Source of the DNA: an uncultured Pantoea sp.
Lineage (GTDB): Bacteria > Pseudomonadota > Gammaproteobacteria > Enterobacterales > Enterobacteriaceae
Direction of reading: 5' to 3'
Assembly (NCBI GenBank): GCA_913778495.1
Contig: CAJYVD010000026.1
Location: forward strand, 50,045-114,044
DNA length: 64,000 nucleotides
The notes beneath the pieces were generated by a model. It saw only the letters and a program-made list of their open reading frames with translations. It was not told the origin of the DNA and made no database searches. Below, one piece after another: positions 47,672 to 55,711 of the stretch (the first letter of the stretch is position 1; the number at the start of each line of letters is the position of its first letter). Both the position numbers and the translations under genes were made by a program.

Positions 47672-50600
47672 ATGATTGATCGCGTATTGATTGCCAACCG
47701 TGGCGCCATTGCCGTACGCATTATCCGTACCCTGAAGGCGATGAATATCCGCGCCATTGCCGTGTATGCCGAAGCCGATCGCCAGGCGCGTCACGTCCGC
47801 CTGGCGGATGAAGCCTGGTCGCTGGGCGAAGGCCAGGTGCGTGATACCTATCTCAATCAGCACAAGCTGCTGGCGATTGCCGCCGAATCCGGCGCACAGG
47901 CGATCCATCCCGGCTACGGCTTTTTGAGCGAGAATCCGGCGTTTGTCACGCGCTGTGAAGCGGCCGGGCTGCATTTTCTCGGGCCGACCGCCGCGCAAAT
48001 GACGGCGTTTGGCCTCAAGCATGAAGCGCGTGCGCTGGCGCAGCAAAATGCGGTGCCGCTGCTGCCGGGCAGCGGACTGTTGACCTCGCTGGACGAGGCG
48101 CGGGCGCAGGCCGCTGAGATTGGCTATCCGGTCATGCTAAAAAGCACCGCAGGCGGCGGGGGCATCGGCATGCAGCGCTGCGACAATGCTGCGCAGCTTG
48201 AGGAGGCGTTCACCCGCGTGAAGCGCCTCGCAGGCAATAATTTCGCCGACGATGGCGTCTTTTTAGAAAAATTTATCGCTCGTGCACGGCACATTGAAGT
48301 GCAGATTTTTGGTGACGGTGCGGGGAACGCCATTGCGTTAGGTGAGCGTGACTGTTCCGCGCAGCGGCGTAACCAGAAGGTGCTGGAAGAGACGCCCGCG
48401 CCTGGCCTGAGTGAGGCGGTGCGCACGGCGTTGCACGAGACGGCGGTGCGGCTGGCACAGGCGGTCAACTACCGCAGCGCGGGCACCGTGGAGTACGTGT
48501 TTGACGACCTCAGCCAGCAGTTCTGGTTCCTTGAAGTGAATACTCGCCTGCAGGTCGAGCATGGCGTCACCGAAATGGTGTACGACGTGGATCTGGTGCA
48601 CTGGATGGTGGCGTTGGCGCAGCAGCAGCTGCCGCCGCTGGCGAGCCTGCAGCCGCGCGCGCGCGGCCACGCGATTCAGGTGCGCCTCTACGCTGAAGAT
48701 CCCGCGAAACAGTTTCAGCCCAGCGCCGGACTGCTGAGCCACGTGCAGTTTCCGACGGCGCTGACCGCAGCGACGCTGCGCATCGACAGCAGCGTGGAGA
48801 GCGGCATGGAGGTCTCGCCGTTTTACGATCCGATGCTGGCAAAAATGTTGGTGCACGCCGCAGATCGCCCGGCGGCGCTGAACGCCATGACGCAGGCGCT
48901 GGCGGAGACCACGCTGTACGGCATTGAAACCAATCTGGCGTGGCTGCGCCATCTCTGCACGCTGCCGGCGGTGCAGCAAGGCCGCATTATTACCGCCACG
49001 CTGGGCGACGTGGCGTGGCAGCCGCCGACGCTGGATATCCTGAGCGGCGGCACCCTGACCACGGTGCAGGATGCGCCGGGCCGCGTGGGCTACTGGCACG
49101 TCGGCGTCCCGCCCTCGGGCCCGTTTGATCGCCGCGCCTTTGAGCTGGGCAATCGCCTGCTGGGCAACAGTGCGGATGCCGCCGGCTTGGAGATCACGCT
49201 GCGCGGCCCGACGCTGCGCTTCAATCAGTCGTGCAGCGTCGTGCTCACCGGCGGCGTGATTGACGCTCGGCTGGATGAGCAGCCGCTGGCGACGAACCAG
49301 ATTATCAGCGTACAGGCCGGGCAAACGCTCACGCTGGGTGAGGTTCAGCACGGCTGCCGCACCTATTTACTGCTGGCAGGTGGCCTTGAGACGCCGCGCT
49401 ACCTCGGTAGCCGCAGCACTTTTACCCTGGGTAAGTTTGGCGGGCACGCCGGGCGTGCGCTGCGCGCAGGCGATGTGCTGCACCTTGCCGCTCCGCAGCA
49501 GCGGCCCAGCGCGGCGCTGCCCGAGGCGCTGCTGCCGGCGCTGAACGGCACGTGGCAACTGCGCGTTATTTATGGGCCGCACGGCGCCCCCACGTTTTTT
49601 ACCGATGATGATATTGCCACCTTCTTTGCGGCCGAGTGGCAGGTGCACTACAACTCCAGCCGCACCGGTATCCGCCTTATGGGACCGAAGCCCACGTGGG
49701 CACGCAGCGACGGCGGCGAAGCGGGTATGCATCCCTCGAATATTCACGACAACGCTTACGCGTTCGGTACGGTGGATTTTACCGGCGACATGCCGGTGAT
49801 TCTGGGGCCTGACGGTCCCTCGCTGGGGGGGTTTGTGTGCCCGGCCACGGTGATCGACGCCGATCTCTGGAAGCTGGGACAGTTGAAGGCCGGCGATTGC
49901 GTGCGCTTTGTGCCGATCGCGCTGGACGTGGCCGATCAATTGGCGCAGGCGCAGCGCGATGAGATCGCGCATCTGTGCCCTCAGTCAATTGACGTGGTGC
50001 CTGCACTGCCCCTGCACGATCCGCGCCTGCACCATCATGATGCAGTCGCGGGCCGGCCCTCCCTGACCGTGCGTGCGGCGGGCGATCGTTTTCTGCTGAT
50101 CGAATACGGTGCGTTAACGCTGGATATCGCGCTGCGCTTCCGCGTGCATGCCCTTATGCAGTGGCTGGAGGCGCATCCGCTGCCGGGCCAGCTGGAATTG
50201 ACGCCAGGGATCCGCTCGCTGCAGGTGCATTTTGATGCGCGCCAGTGTGCGAGAAGTGAACTGTTGGCGCACATTTTGCACGCTGATAATACGCTGGGAG
50301 ACTTACAGGATGCCGTGGTGCCCTCCCGCACCGTGTGGCTGCCGCTGAGCTGGGATGACGATGCCTGTCGCGAAGCCATTACCCGTTATACGCAGTCGGT
50401 ACGGCCTGATGCGCCCTGGTGTCCAAGCAATATTGAATTTATACGTCGCATCAACGGTTTACCTGATGTTGCGGCGGTGAAAAACACCGTGTTTGAGGCC
50501 GCTTATTTGGTGATGGGGCTGGGCGACGTCTATCTCGGCGCGCCGGTGGCCACGCCGCTGGATCCGCGTCATCGGCTGGTGACCACCAAATACAATCCGG

Positions 50601-51274
50601 CGCGCACCTGGACGGCGGAAAACTCGGTCGGCATTGGCGGCGCTTATATGTGCGTCTACGGCATGGAAGGGCCGGGCGGCTATCAGTTTGTCGGGCGCAC
50701 GCTGCAAATGTGGAATCGCGATCGCCAAACGGCGGACTTTACCCAACCGTGGCTGCTGCGCTTCTTCGACCAGATTCGCTTTTATCCGGTGAGCGCCGCA
50801 GAGCTGCTGACGATTCGCGAGCGCTTTCCGTGGGGCGATTATCCGCTGCGGGTGGAGCAGGGCGAGTTCCGGCTGGCGGATTACCAGGCCATGCTGGCCG
50901 CGGATGCACCCGCCATCGACGCCTTCCAGCAGCGGCGTCAGCAGGCGTTTGATCAGGAGCTGGCGCGCTGGCGGGCAGACGGGCAGTTTACGTTTGATAG
51001 CCAGCTGCAAGAGCAAAGCAGCGACACCCTCGACGTGCCGACGGGATGCCGGGGCGTAGAGAGTCAGGTGGCTGGCAGCGTGTGGCAGTGGCTGGTGGAG
51101 GAAGGCAGTGAGATTGTTGAAGGTGACACCGTGGGCATACTCGAATCCATGAAGATGGAAATCCCGATTGTGGCGCCGGTGAGCGGAAAGATTCAGCATT
51201 TTTATCGTCAGGCCGGACAGCAAGTTCACGCAGGTCAATTACTTATGGCGATTGTGCCCCAGGGGCATAAGTAA
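47672..51274 (+). CDS. Biotin-dependent guanidine/urea carboxylase
   Basis: A 1200-residue multidomain enzyme that carboxylates guanidine (or urea) using ATP and bicarbonate. Domains in order: biotin carboxylase (~1-450; KSTAGGGGIGMQ ATP loop, EVNTRLQVEHGVTE active site); KipA/AHS2-like carboxyltransferase (~455-760; TLTTVQDAPGRVGYWHVGVP); KipI/AHS1-like (~790-1000); a lysine/helical linker; and a C-terminal biotinyl domain with biotin Lys1161 in ILESMKMEIP. The canonical allophanate-hydrolase domain of yeast urea amidolyase is absent, as usual in bacteria. DUF1989 partners plus guanidine riboswitches indicate guanidine rather than urea as substrate; that is inference from context. Confidence 0.93.
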   Translation: MIDRVLIANRGAIAVRIIRTLKAMNIRAIAVYAEADRQARHVRLADEAWSLGEGQVRDTYLNQHKLLAIAAESGAQAIHPGYGFLSENPAFVTRCEAAGLHFLGPTAAQMTAFGLKHEARALAQQNAVPLLPGSGLLTSLDEARAQAAEIGYPVMLKSTAGGGGIGMQRCDNAAQLEEAFTRVKRLAGNNFADDGVFLEKFIARARHIEVQIFGDGAGNAIALGERDCSAQRRNQKVLEETPAPGLSEAVRTALHETAVRLAQAVNYRSAGTVEYVFDDLSQQFWFLEVNTRLQVEHGVTEMVYDVDLVHWMVALAQQQLPPLASLQPRARGHAIQVRLYAEDPAKQFQPSAGLLSHVQFPTALTAATLRIDSSVESGMEVSPFYDPMLAKMLVHAADRPAALNAMTQALAETTLYGIETNLAWLRHLCTLPAVQQGRIITATLGDVAWQPPTLDILSGGTLTTVQDAPGRVGYWHVGVPPSGPFDRRAFELGNRLLGNSADAAGLEITLRGPTLRFNQSCSVVLTGGVIDARLDEQPLATNQIISVQAGQTLTLGEVQHGCRTYLLLAGGLETPRYLGSRSTFTLGKFGGHAGRALRAGDVLHLAAPQQRPSAALPEALLPALNGTWQLRVIYGPHGAPTFFTDDDIATFFAAEWQVHYNSSRTGIRLMGPKPTWARSDGGEAGMHPSNIHDNAYAFGTVDFTGDMPVILGPDGPSLGGFVCPATVIDADLWKLGQLKAGDCVRFVPIALDVADQLAQAQRDEIAHLCPQSIDVVPALPLHDPRLHHHDAVAGRPSLTVRAAGDRFLLIEYGALTLDIALRFRVHALMQWLEAHPLPGQLELTPGIRSLQVHFDARQCARSELLAHILHADNTLGDLQDAVVPSRTVWLPLSWDDDACREAITRYTQSVRPDAPWCPSNIEFIRRINGLPDVAAVKNTVFEAAYLVMGLGDVYLGAPVATPLDPRHRLVTTKYNPARTWTAENSVGIGGAYMCVYGMEGPGGYQFVGRTLQMWNRDRQTADFTQPWLLRFFDQIRFYPVSAAELLTIRERFPWGDYPLRVEQGEFRLADYQAMLAADAPAIDAFQQRRQQAFDQELARWRADGQFTFDSQLQEQSSDTLDVPTGCRGVESQVAGSVWQWLVEEGSEIVEGDTVGILESMKMEIPIVAPVSGKIQHFYRQAGQQVHAGQLLMAIVPQGHK

Positions 51275-51553
51275 AGAATAAAAAATAATCAACGATCGGG
51301 CTGCAAAGTTTGAGATATGTCCCATAATTAAGACCCGGTCAATTATTGCATCGCACAGGCATGTTTTCGCGCTGCGCAACAGGCTGTGTCCCGTAACGGT
51401 TTATGACGCTTAGACGCCCGTTCTGCCTGGCAGAACAACAAGGGTTAAACCGCTCCGGGATACAGCCTGATATGGTCGGTTTTCAGCGCTGGGTGGCGCT
51501 TACCTCTCTACTTTACTTTCACGTGCTTCATAGTGAGTTTTAAGGAGTTCTCT
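51275..51553 (+). other. Intergenic region with nested RNA-like helices
   Basis: No gene is seen between the carboxylase and the XRE gene. An imperfect AT-rich inverted repeat spans about 51285-51347 (AATAAT...ATCGGG / CCCGGTC..ATTATT). It is followed by the strongly structured 90-nt element at 51380-51469 (separate entry). A clear intrinsic terminator with T-run for the guanidine operon was not found. Confidence 0.6.
51380..51469. repeat. Unidentified 90-nt element with three nested stems
   Basis: The outer stem pairs CAGGCTGTGTCCCG (51380-51393) with CGGGATACAGCCTG (51456-51469), 14 pairs with a single G-U. The middle stem is CGGTTTA (51397-51403) / TAAACCG (51446-51452). The apical stem is GTTCTGC (51420-51426) / GCAGAAC (51430-51436). 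The single G-U mismatch (pairable in RNA read on the plus strand) favours a plus-strand RNA. It could be a cis-regulatory leader of the XRE gene, a small RNA or a palindromic mobile repeat; I do not recognise it. Confidence 0.65.
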
Positions 51554-51850
51554 ATGGAAATTAAAGATCCAATGGTCGAGTTGCTTAGTAGTCTTGAGCA
51601 GATTGTTTTGACACGTGATGCCCAGTCTTCCGTATCAGAAATTTCAGTCAATCAAGTTTCAGTTCCCGAGCCGCAGCGCTTACGTGAGATGACCGGCATG
51701 CAGGTGGACGAGTTTGCCCGTGTAATGGGGGTGAGCGTTTCATCGGTGAAAAGCTGGGAGGCGCAGCGTACGCGTCCATCCGCTACGGCACGCAAATTGA
51801 TGAAGCTGTTGCAGGCTAATCCTTACCTGGGCCGGCAGCTGCTCGAATAA
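51554..51850 (+). CDS. Orphan XRE-family regulator (NadS/HigA-like)
   Basis: A 98-residue DNA-binding protein from ATG 51554 (AAGGAG ribosome site 7 bases upstream). The C-terminal helix-turn-helix reads LREMTGMQVDEFARVMGVSVSSVKSWEAQRTRPS (about residues 45-78), the HigA/NadS arrangement, and the N-terminal half is acidic. No toxin gene precedes or follows it. Upstream lies the structured element at 51380-51469. It ends with a strong terminator. Confidence 0.85.
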   Translation: MEIKDPMVELLSSLEQIVLTRDAQSSVSEISVNQVSVPEPQRLREMTGMQVDEFARVMGVSVSSVKSWEAQRTRPSATARKLMKLLQANPYLGRQLLE

Positions 51851-51871
51851 TCGCATCCGCGAATCAATGTT

Positions 51872-51897
51872 AACCCGCCTTAACGGCGGGTTTTTTA
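51872..51897 (+). terminator. Intrinsic terminator of the XRE gene
   Basis: Stem AACCCGCC (51872-51879) / GGCGGGTT (51885-51892) with loop TTAAC and a T-run. It touches the stop codon of the convergent HD-hydrolase gene. Confidence 0.95.
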
Positions 51898-52491
51898 TGC
51901 GTGGAATCCGCCGTATTTCGCCGCTTGCTTGTCAAACCAGCTCTCTGGAACGCTGTAAGGCGGCTGAGTAAGCTGATGCAGCCCTTGGGTGATACTCTGG
52001 TTGGCCTGCTGCCACAGCGCCGGACTGCCCTGCTTTAGCAGTTGAATCTGAATCTTTTTCTCCACCAGATAGATGCGCGCAAAGTCGGGATCGTACTGCA
52101 CGATGGCGCGGGTATTATCGATGATGTCAGCCAGCTTGATGGTTTGCGCGTCGGGAGAGGCCTCCGCGGTGTGCTGAAAGTGGGCGAGTTTACGCGCCAC
52201 GCGATTTTTTGCCGCAGGCTGCGCGTTATCGGTGAGCATCGCCACCAGCTGCGCCACGCGTGCGCCAAAATGGCGTTCAATATCCAGCAGCGTGTTTGAC
52301 GTATCTTCCACGGTATCGTGCAGCCAGGCAGCGGCCAGCATCGCGTCATCATCGGTGACGCTACGCACCAGTTCCACCACCGCCGCCGGATGCACGATAT
52401 ACGGCTCGTCGGTGTACTTGCGGCGCTGCCCTGCGGCAGCATGTGCCTCAGTGGCATAGCGGCGCGCTTGTTCTTCCAGTGAATCACGCAT
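51895..52491 (-). CDS. Small SpoT-like HD hydrolase (MESH1-type)
   Basis: Single-domain HD phosphohydrolase of 198 residues resembling the (p)ppGpp hydrolase half of SpoT without synthetase or regulatory domains. Metal residues are His34 (YIVHPAAV), His58-Asp59 (WLHDTVEDT) with Glu62-Asp63, and the downstream Asp in IKLADIIDNT. Such small alarmone hydrolases can degrade (p)ppGpp or (in MESH1) NADPH; the in vivo substrate here is unknown. It is divergent from ohrR with 61 bp between the starts. Single gene. Confidence 0.82.
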   Translation of the reverse strand: MRDSLEEQARRYATEAHAAAGQRRKYTDEPYIVHPAAVVELVRSVTDDDAMLAAAWLHDTVEDTSNTLLDIERHFGARVAQLVAMLTDNAQPAAKNRVARKLAHFQHTAEASPDAQTIKLADIIDNTRAIVQYDPDFARIYLVEKKIQIQLLKQGSPALWQQANQSITQGLHQLTQPPYSVPESWFDKQAAKYGGFHA

Positions 52492-52527
52492 TTTTTACGC
52501 TCCGGAATAAAGTTGCTTGCAATTATC

Positions 52528-52537
52528 TAGCGCGCTA
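52528..52537. promoter_or_regulatory. Palindrome in the HD-hydrolase/ohrR promoter region
   Basis: TAGCGCGCTA, a perfect 10-base palindrome, lies 16 bp before the ohrR start and between the two divergent genes. Its TAGCGC half recurs in the palindrome before ohr, so it may be an OhrR operator. Confidence 0.45.
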
Positions 52538-52552
52538 TCTATATTGTGGCCT

Positions 52553-53014
52553 ATGAACAGTAAAGATGACAAAAAAGTGAAGCGGATGCCACTGCAGGTT
52601 GATCAACATCTCTGCTTCGCCCTCTACTCGGCAAATTTGGCGATGCATAAAGTGTATCGCCAGCTGCTGGCGGACTTATCGATCACCTATCCACAGTATC
52701 TGGTGATGCTGGTGCTGTGGAATCAGGATGATGTGACGGTGTCTGAGATTGGCGAGCAGTTGTTCCTCGACTCGGCGACGCTGACGCCGCTTTTAAAGCG
52801 TCTGGAAAATGCCGGCCTGCTGCGCCGCCAGCGCTCGCGCCAGGATGAGCGTCAGGTGGTGGTTACGCTGACGGAAGAGGGACGGGCGCTGCGCGAACGT
52901 GCCAGCAGCATTCCCGAGGCGATTCAGTGCGCCACAGCGTGCGATGACGACGCGCTCCAGGCGCTGAAGCATGAGCTTGATCAGCTACGCGACAATCTCA
53001 ACCGCAGCAGCTAA
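52553..53014 (+). CDS. ohrR: OhrR-type MarR-family regulator
   Basis: Organic-peroxide-sensing repressor of 153 residues. The reactive Cys21 lies in [22 protein letters not shown], the conserved OhrR position. The winged helix-turn-helix follows ([48 protein letters not shown]). ATG 52553 is preferred to an upstream Met because the family begins here. Oxidation of Cys21 would release the operator and induce ohr, which lies 93 bp downstream. Confidence 0.92.
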   Translation: MNSKDDKKVKRMPLQVDQHLCFALYSANLAMHKVYRQLLADLSITYPQYLVMLVLWNQDDVTVSEIGEQLFLDSATLTPLLKRLENAGLLRRQRSRQDERQVVVTLTEEGRALRERASSIPEAIQCATACDDDALQALKHELDQLRDNLNRSS

Positions 53015-53059
53015 CGTTATCGATGCTGCTAAGGCGGCATCGTCAATGTATCATTGGGA

Positions 53060-53079
53060 GTGCGCCATATATAGCGCAC
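53060..53079 (+). promoter_or_regulatory. Candidate OhrR operator before ohr
   Basis: GTGCGCCATATATAGCGCAC is palindromic except for one symmetric position pair and sits 28 bp upstream of the ohr start. It shares TAGCGC with the palindrome before ohrR. Confidence 0.55.
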
Positions 53080-53107
53080 GATTATATAGTGAATAAGTGA
53101 GGGTTCC

Positions 53108-53539
53108 ATGTCCTTAGAGAAAGTTGTTTACACTGCTAAAGCCAAAGCAACCGGAGGCCGTGATGGCCGCGCCACCTCCTCTGACAACGTGCTGGACGTC
53201 AAACTGGGCGTGCCCAAAGAGATGGGCGGCGCAGGCGGCGAAGCCACTAACCCTGAACAGCTGTTTGCGGCGGGCTATTCCGCCTGCTTCCTCGGCGCGA
53301 TGAAGTTTGTTGCCGGTCGCGACAAGATCACCATGCCAAAAGACGCCTGGATTGAAGGTGAAGTGGGTATCGGTCCGATTCCTACCGGTTTTGGTATCGA
53401 AGCAAAATTGAACATCCATCTGCCCGGAATGGACGCGGCAGAGGCGCAGAAGCTGGTCGATGCGGCACACATTGTTTGCCCCTATTCAAACGCCACGCGC
53501 GGTAACATTGATGTGACGCTGAACATTATCAATGCTTAA
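53108..53539 (+). CDS. ohr: Organic hydroperoxide resistance protein Ohr
   Basis: Thiol peroxidase of the OsmC/Ohr family that reduces organic hydroperoxides, recycled by lipoylated proteins. It has 143 residues. The redox pair is Cys60 ([11 protein letters not shown]) and Cys124 ([14 protein letters not shown]), and the catalytic Arg of the N-terminal part is in [10 protein letters not shown]. It follows its regulator ohrR with its own palindromic operator, and a strong terminator ends the unit. Confidence 0.96.
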   Translation: MSLEKVVYTAKAKATGGRDGRATSSDNVLDVKLGVPKEMGGAGGEATNPEQLFAAGYSACFLGAMKFVAGRDKITMPKDAWIEGEVGIGPIPTGFGIEAKLNIHLPGMDAAEAQKLVDAAHIVCPYSNATRGNIDVTLNIINA

Positions 53540-53550
53540 TGCTTACCGAT

Positions 53551-53578
53551 AAAAAAGCGCCTGCGGGCGCTTTTTTAT
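53551..53578 (+). terminator. Intrinsic terminator of ohr
   Basis: Stem AAAAAAGCGCC (53551-53561) / GGCGCTTTTTT (53566-53576), loop TGCG. Being A-rich on one side and T-rich on the other, it can act in both directions. Confidence 0.93.
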
Positions 53579-53790
53579 TGCCGGTGGCGGCTCGCATAAT
53601 TCGCTGGCCTTGTTATTGGTTAAATGTTCTACTACTCGCCCTCGTGCGCCACTACCGCCGTTCCGGTTCAGAATCGTCCCGTTCCTGCTGGTTGCCTCAC
53701 GCTTTTCTCAACGATCAACGAACTCTACTGAATTTTTACAGTCACATTTAGCGTTGGTTTATTGACACCAGTTCAGGACTTGATAATTAG

Positions 53791-55485
53791 ATGAATTACA
53801 TAAAAACATTAACGCAGCAAAAGCTGTCGTTATTGCTTGCGCTGTATCTTGGCATCTTATTGAATTTGCCAATCTTCTACCGCCGATTCGACGGTTTCCT
53901 TACCAAATCCACCTTCGTTAATTGGCTCTCTGCTGCCGCAGAAGTGACGGCGGCCGTGCTGCTGACCTTCTTCCTGATGCGCTTGCTGTCGCTGGGCGGG
54001 AAATGGTTCTACCGCATTATCGCCAGCCTGCTGGTGATCATTTCCGTTGCCGCCGCTTACTATATGGCCTTCTTTAACGTGGTTATTGGCTACGGCATTA
54101 TCGCGTCGGTGATGACCACCGATATGGATCTCTCCAAAGAAGTGGTGGGCGTGCATTTCATCCTGTGGATGGTGCTGGTGAGTGCGCTGCCGCTGGTACT
54201 GATTTGGCGCAATACCCTGCGCATGACGCTGATCGAACAACTTAAAACGCCAGGGCAACGTCTCAAGCCCGTGTTGATTATGCTGCTGAGCGTGGCGCTG
54301 GTGTGGCTGCCAATCCGCTATTTCGACAAGCTGCAAAAAGCCAACGAAGAGATTTCCAATATTGACCTGCCCAGCTACGGCGGCGTCGTTGCGCACTCCT
54401 ATCTGCCCTCTAACTGGATTGCCGCGCTGGGGCTGTTTGCCTGGACAAAAGTGGATGAGGAAATCGACAGCCAGGCGCTGCTCGATCCGGCGAAGAAATT
54501 TACCTACGTGGCGCCCGCTGGCTTAGACGATACCTATGTGGTGTTTGTGATCGGCGAAACCACCCGCTGGGATCACATGGGGATGTTGGGGTATGACCGC
54601 GATACCACGCCTAAACTCTCCAAAGAGAAGAACCTGGTCGCCTTCCGTGGCGAATCTTGCGATACCGCCACCAAGCTGTCGCTGCGCTGCATGTTCGTGC
54701 GCGAGGGTGGCACCATGGACAATCCCGGCCGCACGCTCAAAGAGCAGAATGTGTTTGCCGTGATGAAAGAGCTCGGCTTTACGTCAGAGCTGTTCGCTAT
54801 GCAGAGCGAAGTCTGGTTCTACGATAACGCGGACGTGAATAACTTCTCCTTCCGCGAGCAGATTGGCTCAGAGAAGCGGAACCAGGGCAAAGCCGTGGAC
54901 GATATGCTGCTGGTGCCAGAGCTACAAGCTTCGCTGCAGCGTTATCCCAAGGGCAAGCATTTGGTTGTGCTGCACACCAAGGGCTCACACTACCTTTACT
55001 CGCAGCGCTATCCGCGTAGCTTTGCGCGCTATCAGCCCGAGTGCATGGGCGTTGATGAGACGTGCAGCAAAGCGCAGTTGATTAACGCCTACGACAATTC
55101 CATTTTGTACGTAGACAGCATGTTAGACAGCGTGCTGGATCAGCTGCGTGATAAAAAAGCGATTGTGTTTTATGCCGCCGACCACGGTGAGTCCATCAGC
55201 GAGAATATGCACCTGCACGGTACGCCGCGTGAGATGGCTCCGCCGGAGCAGTTCCGCGTGCCAATGATGGTGTGGGCGTCCGATAAGTATCTGGCCGATC
55301 CTACCAACCGCAGCAACTTCGAGCGTTTACAGGCCCAGCAGCGCGTGGGTAAAACCCATCGTCACGTTGAGCTGTTCGACACGATTCTGGGGTGCCTGGG
55401 CTACACGTCACCGAACGGTGGGATAAAAGCCGCCAATAACTGGTGTCAGGCACCTGCCACGGCGACGCCGGCGAAACCGCTGTAA
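53791..55485 (+). CDS. eptB: Kdo2-lipid A phosphoethanolamine 7''-transferase EptB
   Basis: Inner-membrane enzyme with a periplasmic catalytic domain that adds phosphoethanolamine to the outer Kdo of lipopolysaccharide, altering surface charge. It has 564 residues (E. coli 563). Five N-terminal helices (to about residue 190) precede a sulfatase-fold domain: VIGETTRWDHMGMLGYDR, the nucleophile Thr in GESCDTATKLSLRC, and metal residues in ADHGESISENMHLHG. YYMAFFNVVIGYGIIASVMTTDMDLSKEVVG is strongly EptB-like. Upstream of tRNA-Pro and dpp, as in E. coli. Confidence 0.95.
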   Translation: MNYIKTLTQQKLSLLLALYLGILLNLPIFYRRFDGFLTKSTFVNWLSAAAEVTAAVLLTFFLMRLLSLGGKWFYRIIASLLVIISVAAAYYMAFFNVVIGYGIIASVMTTDMDLSKEVVGVHFILWMVLVSALPLVLIWRNTLRMTLIEQLKTPGQRLKPVLIMLLSVALVWLPIRYFDKLQKANEEISNIDLPSYGGVVAHSYLPSNWIAALGLFAWTKVDEEIDSQALLDPAKKFTYVAPAGLDDTYVVFVIGETTRWDHMGMLGYDRDTTPKLSKEKNLVAFRGESCDTATKLSLRCMFVREGGTMDNPGRTLKEQNVFAVMKELGFTSELFAMQSEVWFYDNADVNNFSFREQIGSEKRNQGKAVDDMLLVPELQASLQRYPKGKHLVVLHTKGSHYLYSQRYPRSFARYQPECMGVDETCSKAQLINAYDNSILYVDSMLDSVLDQLRDKKAIVFYAADHGESISENMHLHGTPREMAPPEQFRVPMMVWASDKYLADPTNRSNFERLQAQQRVGKTHRHVELFDTILGCLGYTSPNGGIKAANNWCQAPATATPAKPL

Positions 55486-55597
55486 TAGCGAAGCAGGCCG
55501 CCGCGCGTAAGGCGTTGCCTGCTTTTCAAACGATTGACGTGAATTTGCCGAAAAGAGATTGACGCTCTAAATCCGCAGAAGTAATATTCGCCCCCAT

Positions 55598-55674
55598 CGG
55601 CGAGTAGCGCAGCTTGGTAGCGCAACTGGTTTGGGACCAGTGGGTCGGAGGTTCGAATCCTCTCTCGCCGACCA
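55598..55674 (+). tRNA. tRNA-Pro, anticodon UGG
   Basis: 77-nt cloverleaf beginning CGGCGAG and ending with encoded CCA. The anticodon stem ACTGG/CCAGT encloses loop TTTGGGA, anticodon TGG; the T-loop is GTTCGAATC. By memory it matches E. coli proM (UGG) rather than proK (CGG), although its place between eptB and dppA is that of proK. Confidence 0.97.
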
Positions 55675-55680
55675 TTTTCG

Positions 55681-55711
55681 AAAAGCCTGCTTGAAAAAGC
55701 AGGCTTTTTTT
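55681..55711 (+). terminator. Intrinsic terminator of tRNA-Pro
   Basis: Stem AAAAGCCTGCTT (55681-55692) / AAGCAGGCTTTT (55697-55708), loop GAAA, then T's. Confidence 0.95.

Noticed and set aside
51275-51380. Intrinsic terminator directly after the carboxylase
   Set aside because: The AT-rich inverted repeat there is imperfect and lacks a T-run on the plus strand.
53539-53751. 70-codon open frame after ohr
   Set aside because: It starts at the last base of ohr and runs through the ohr terminator. It has no ribosome site and no recognisable domain.
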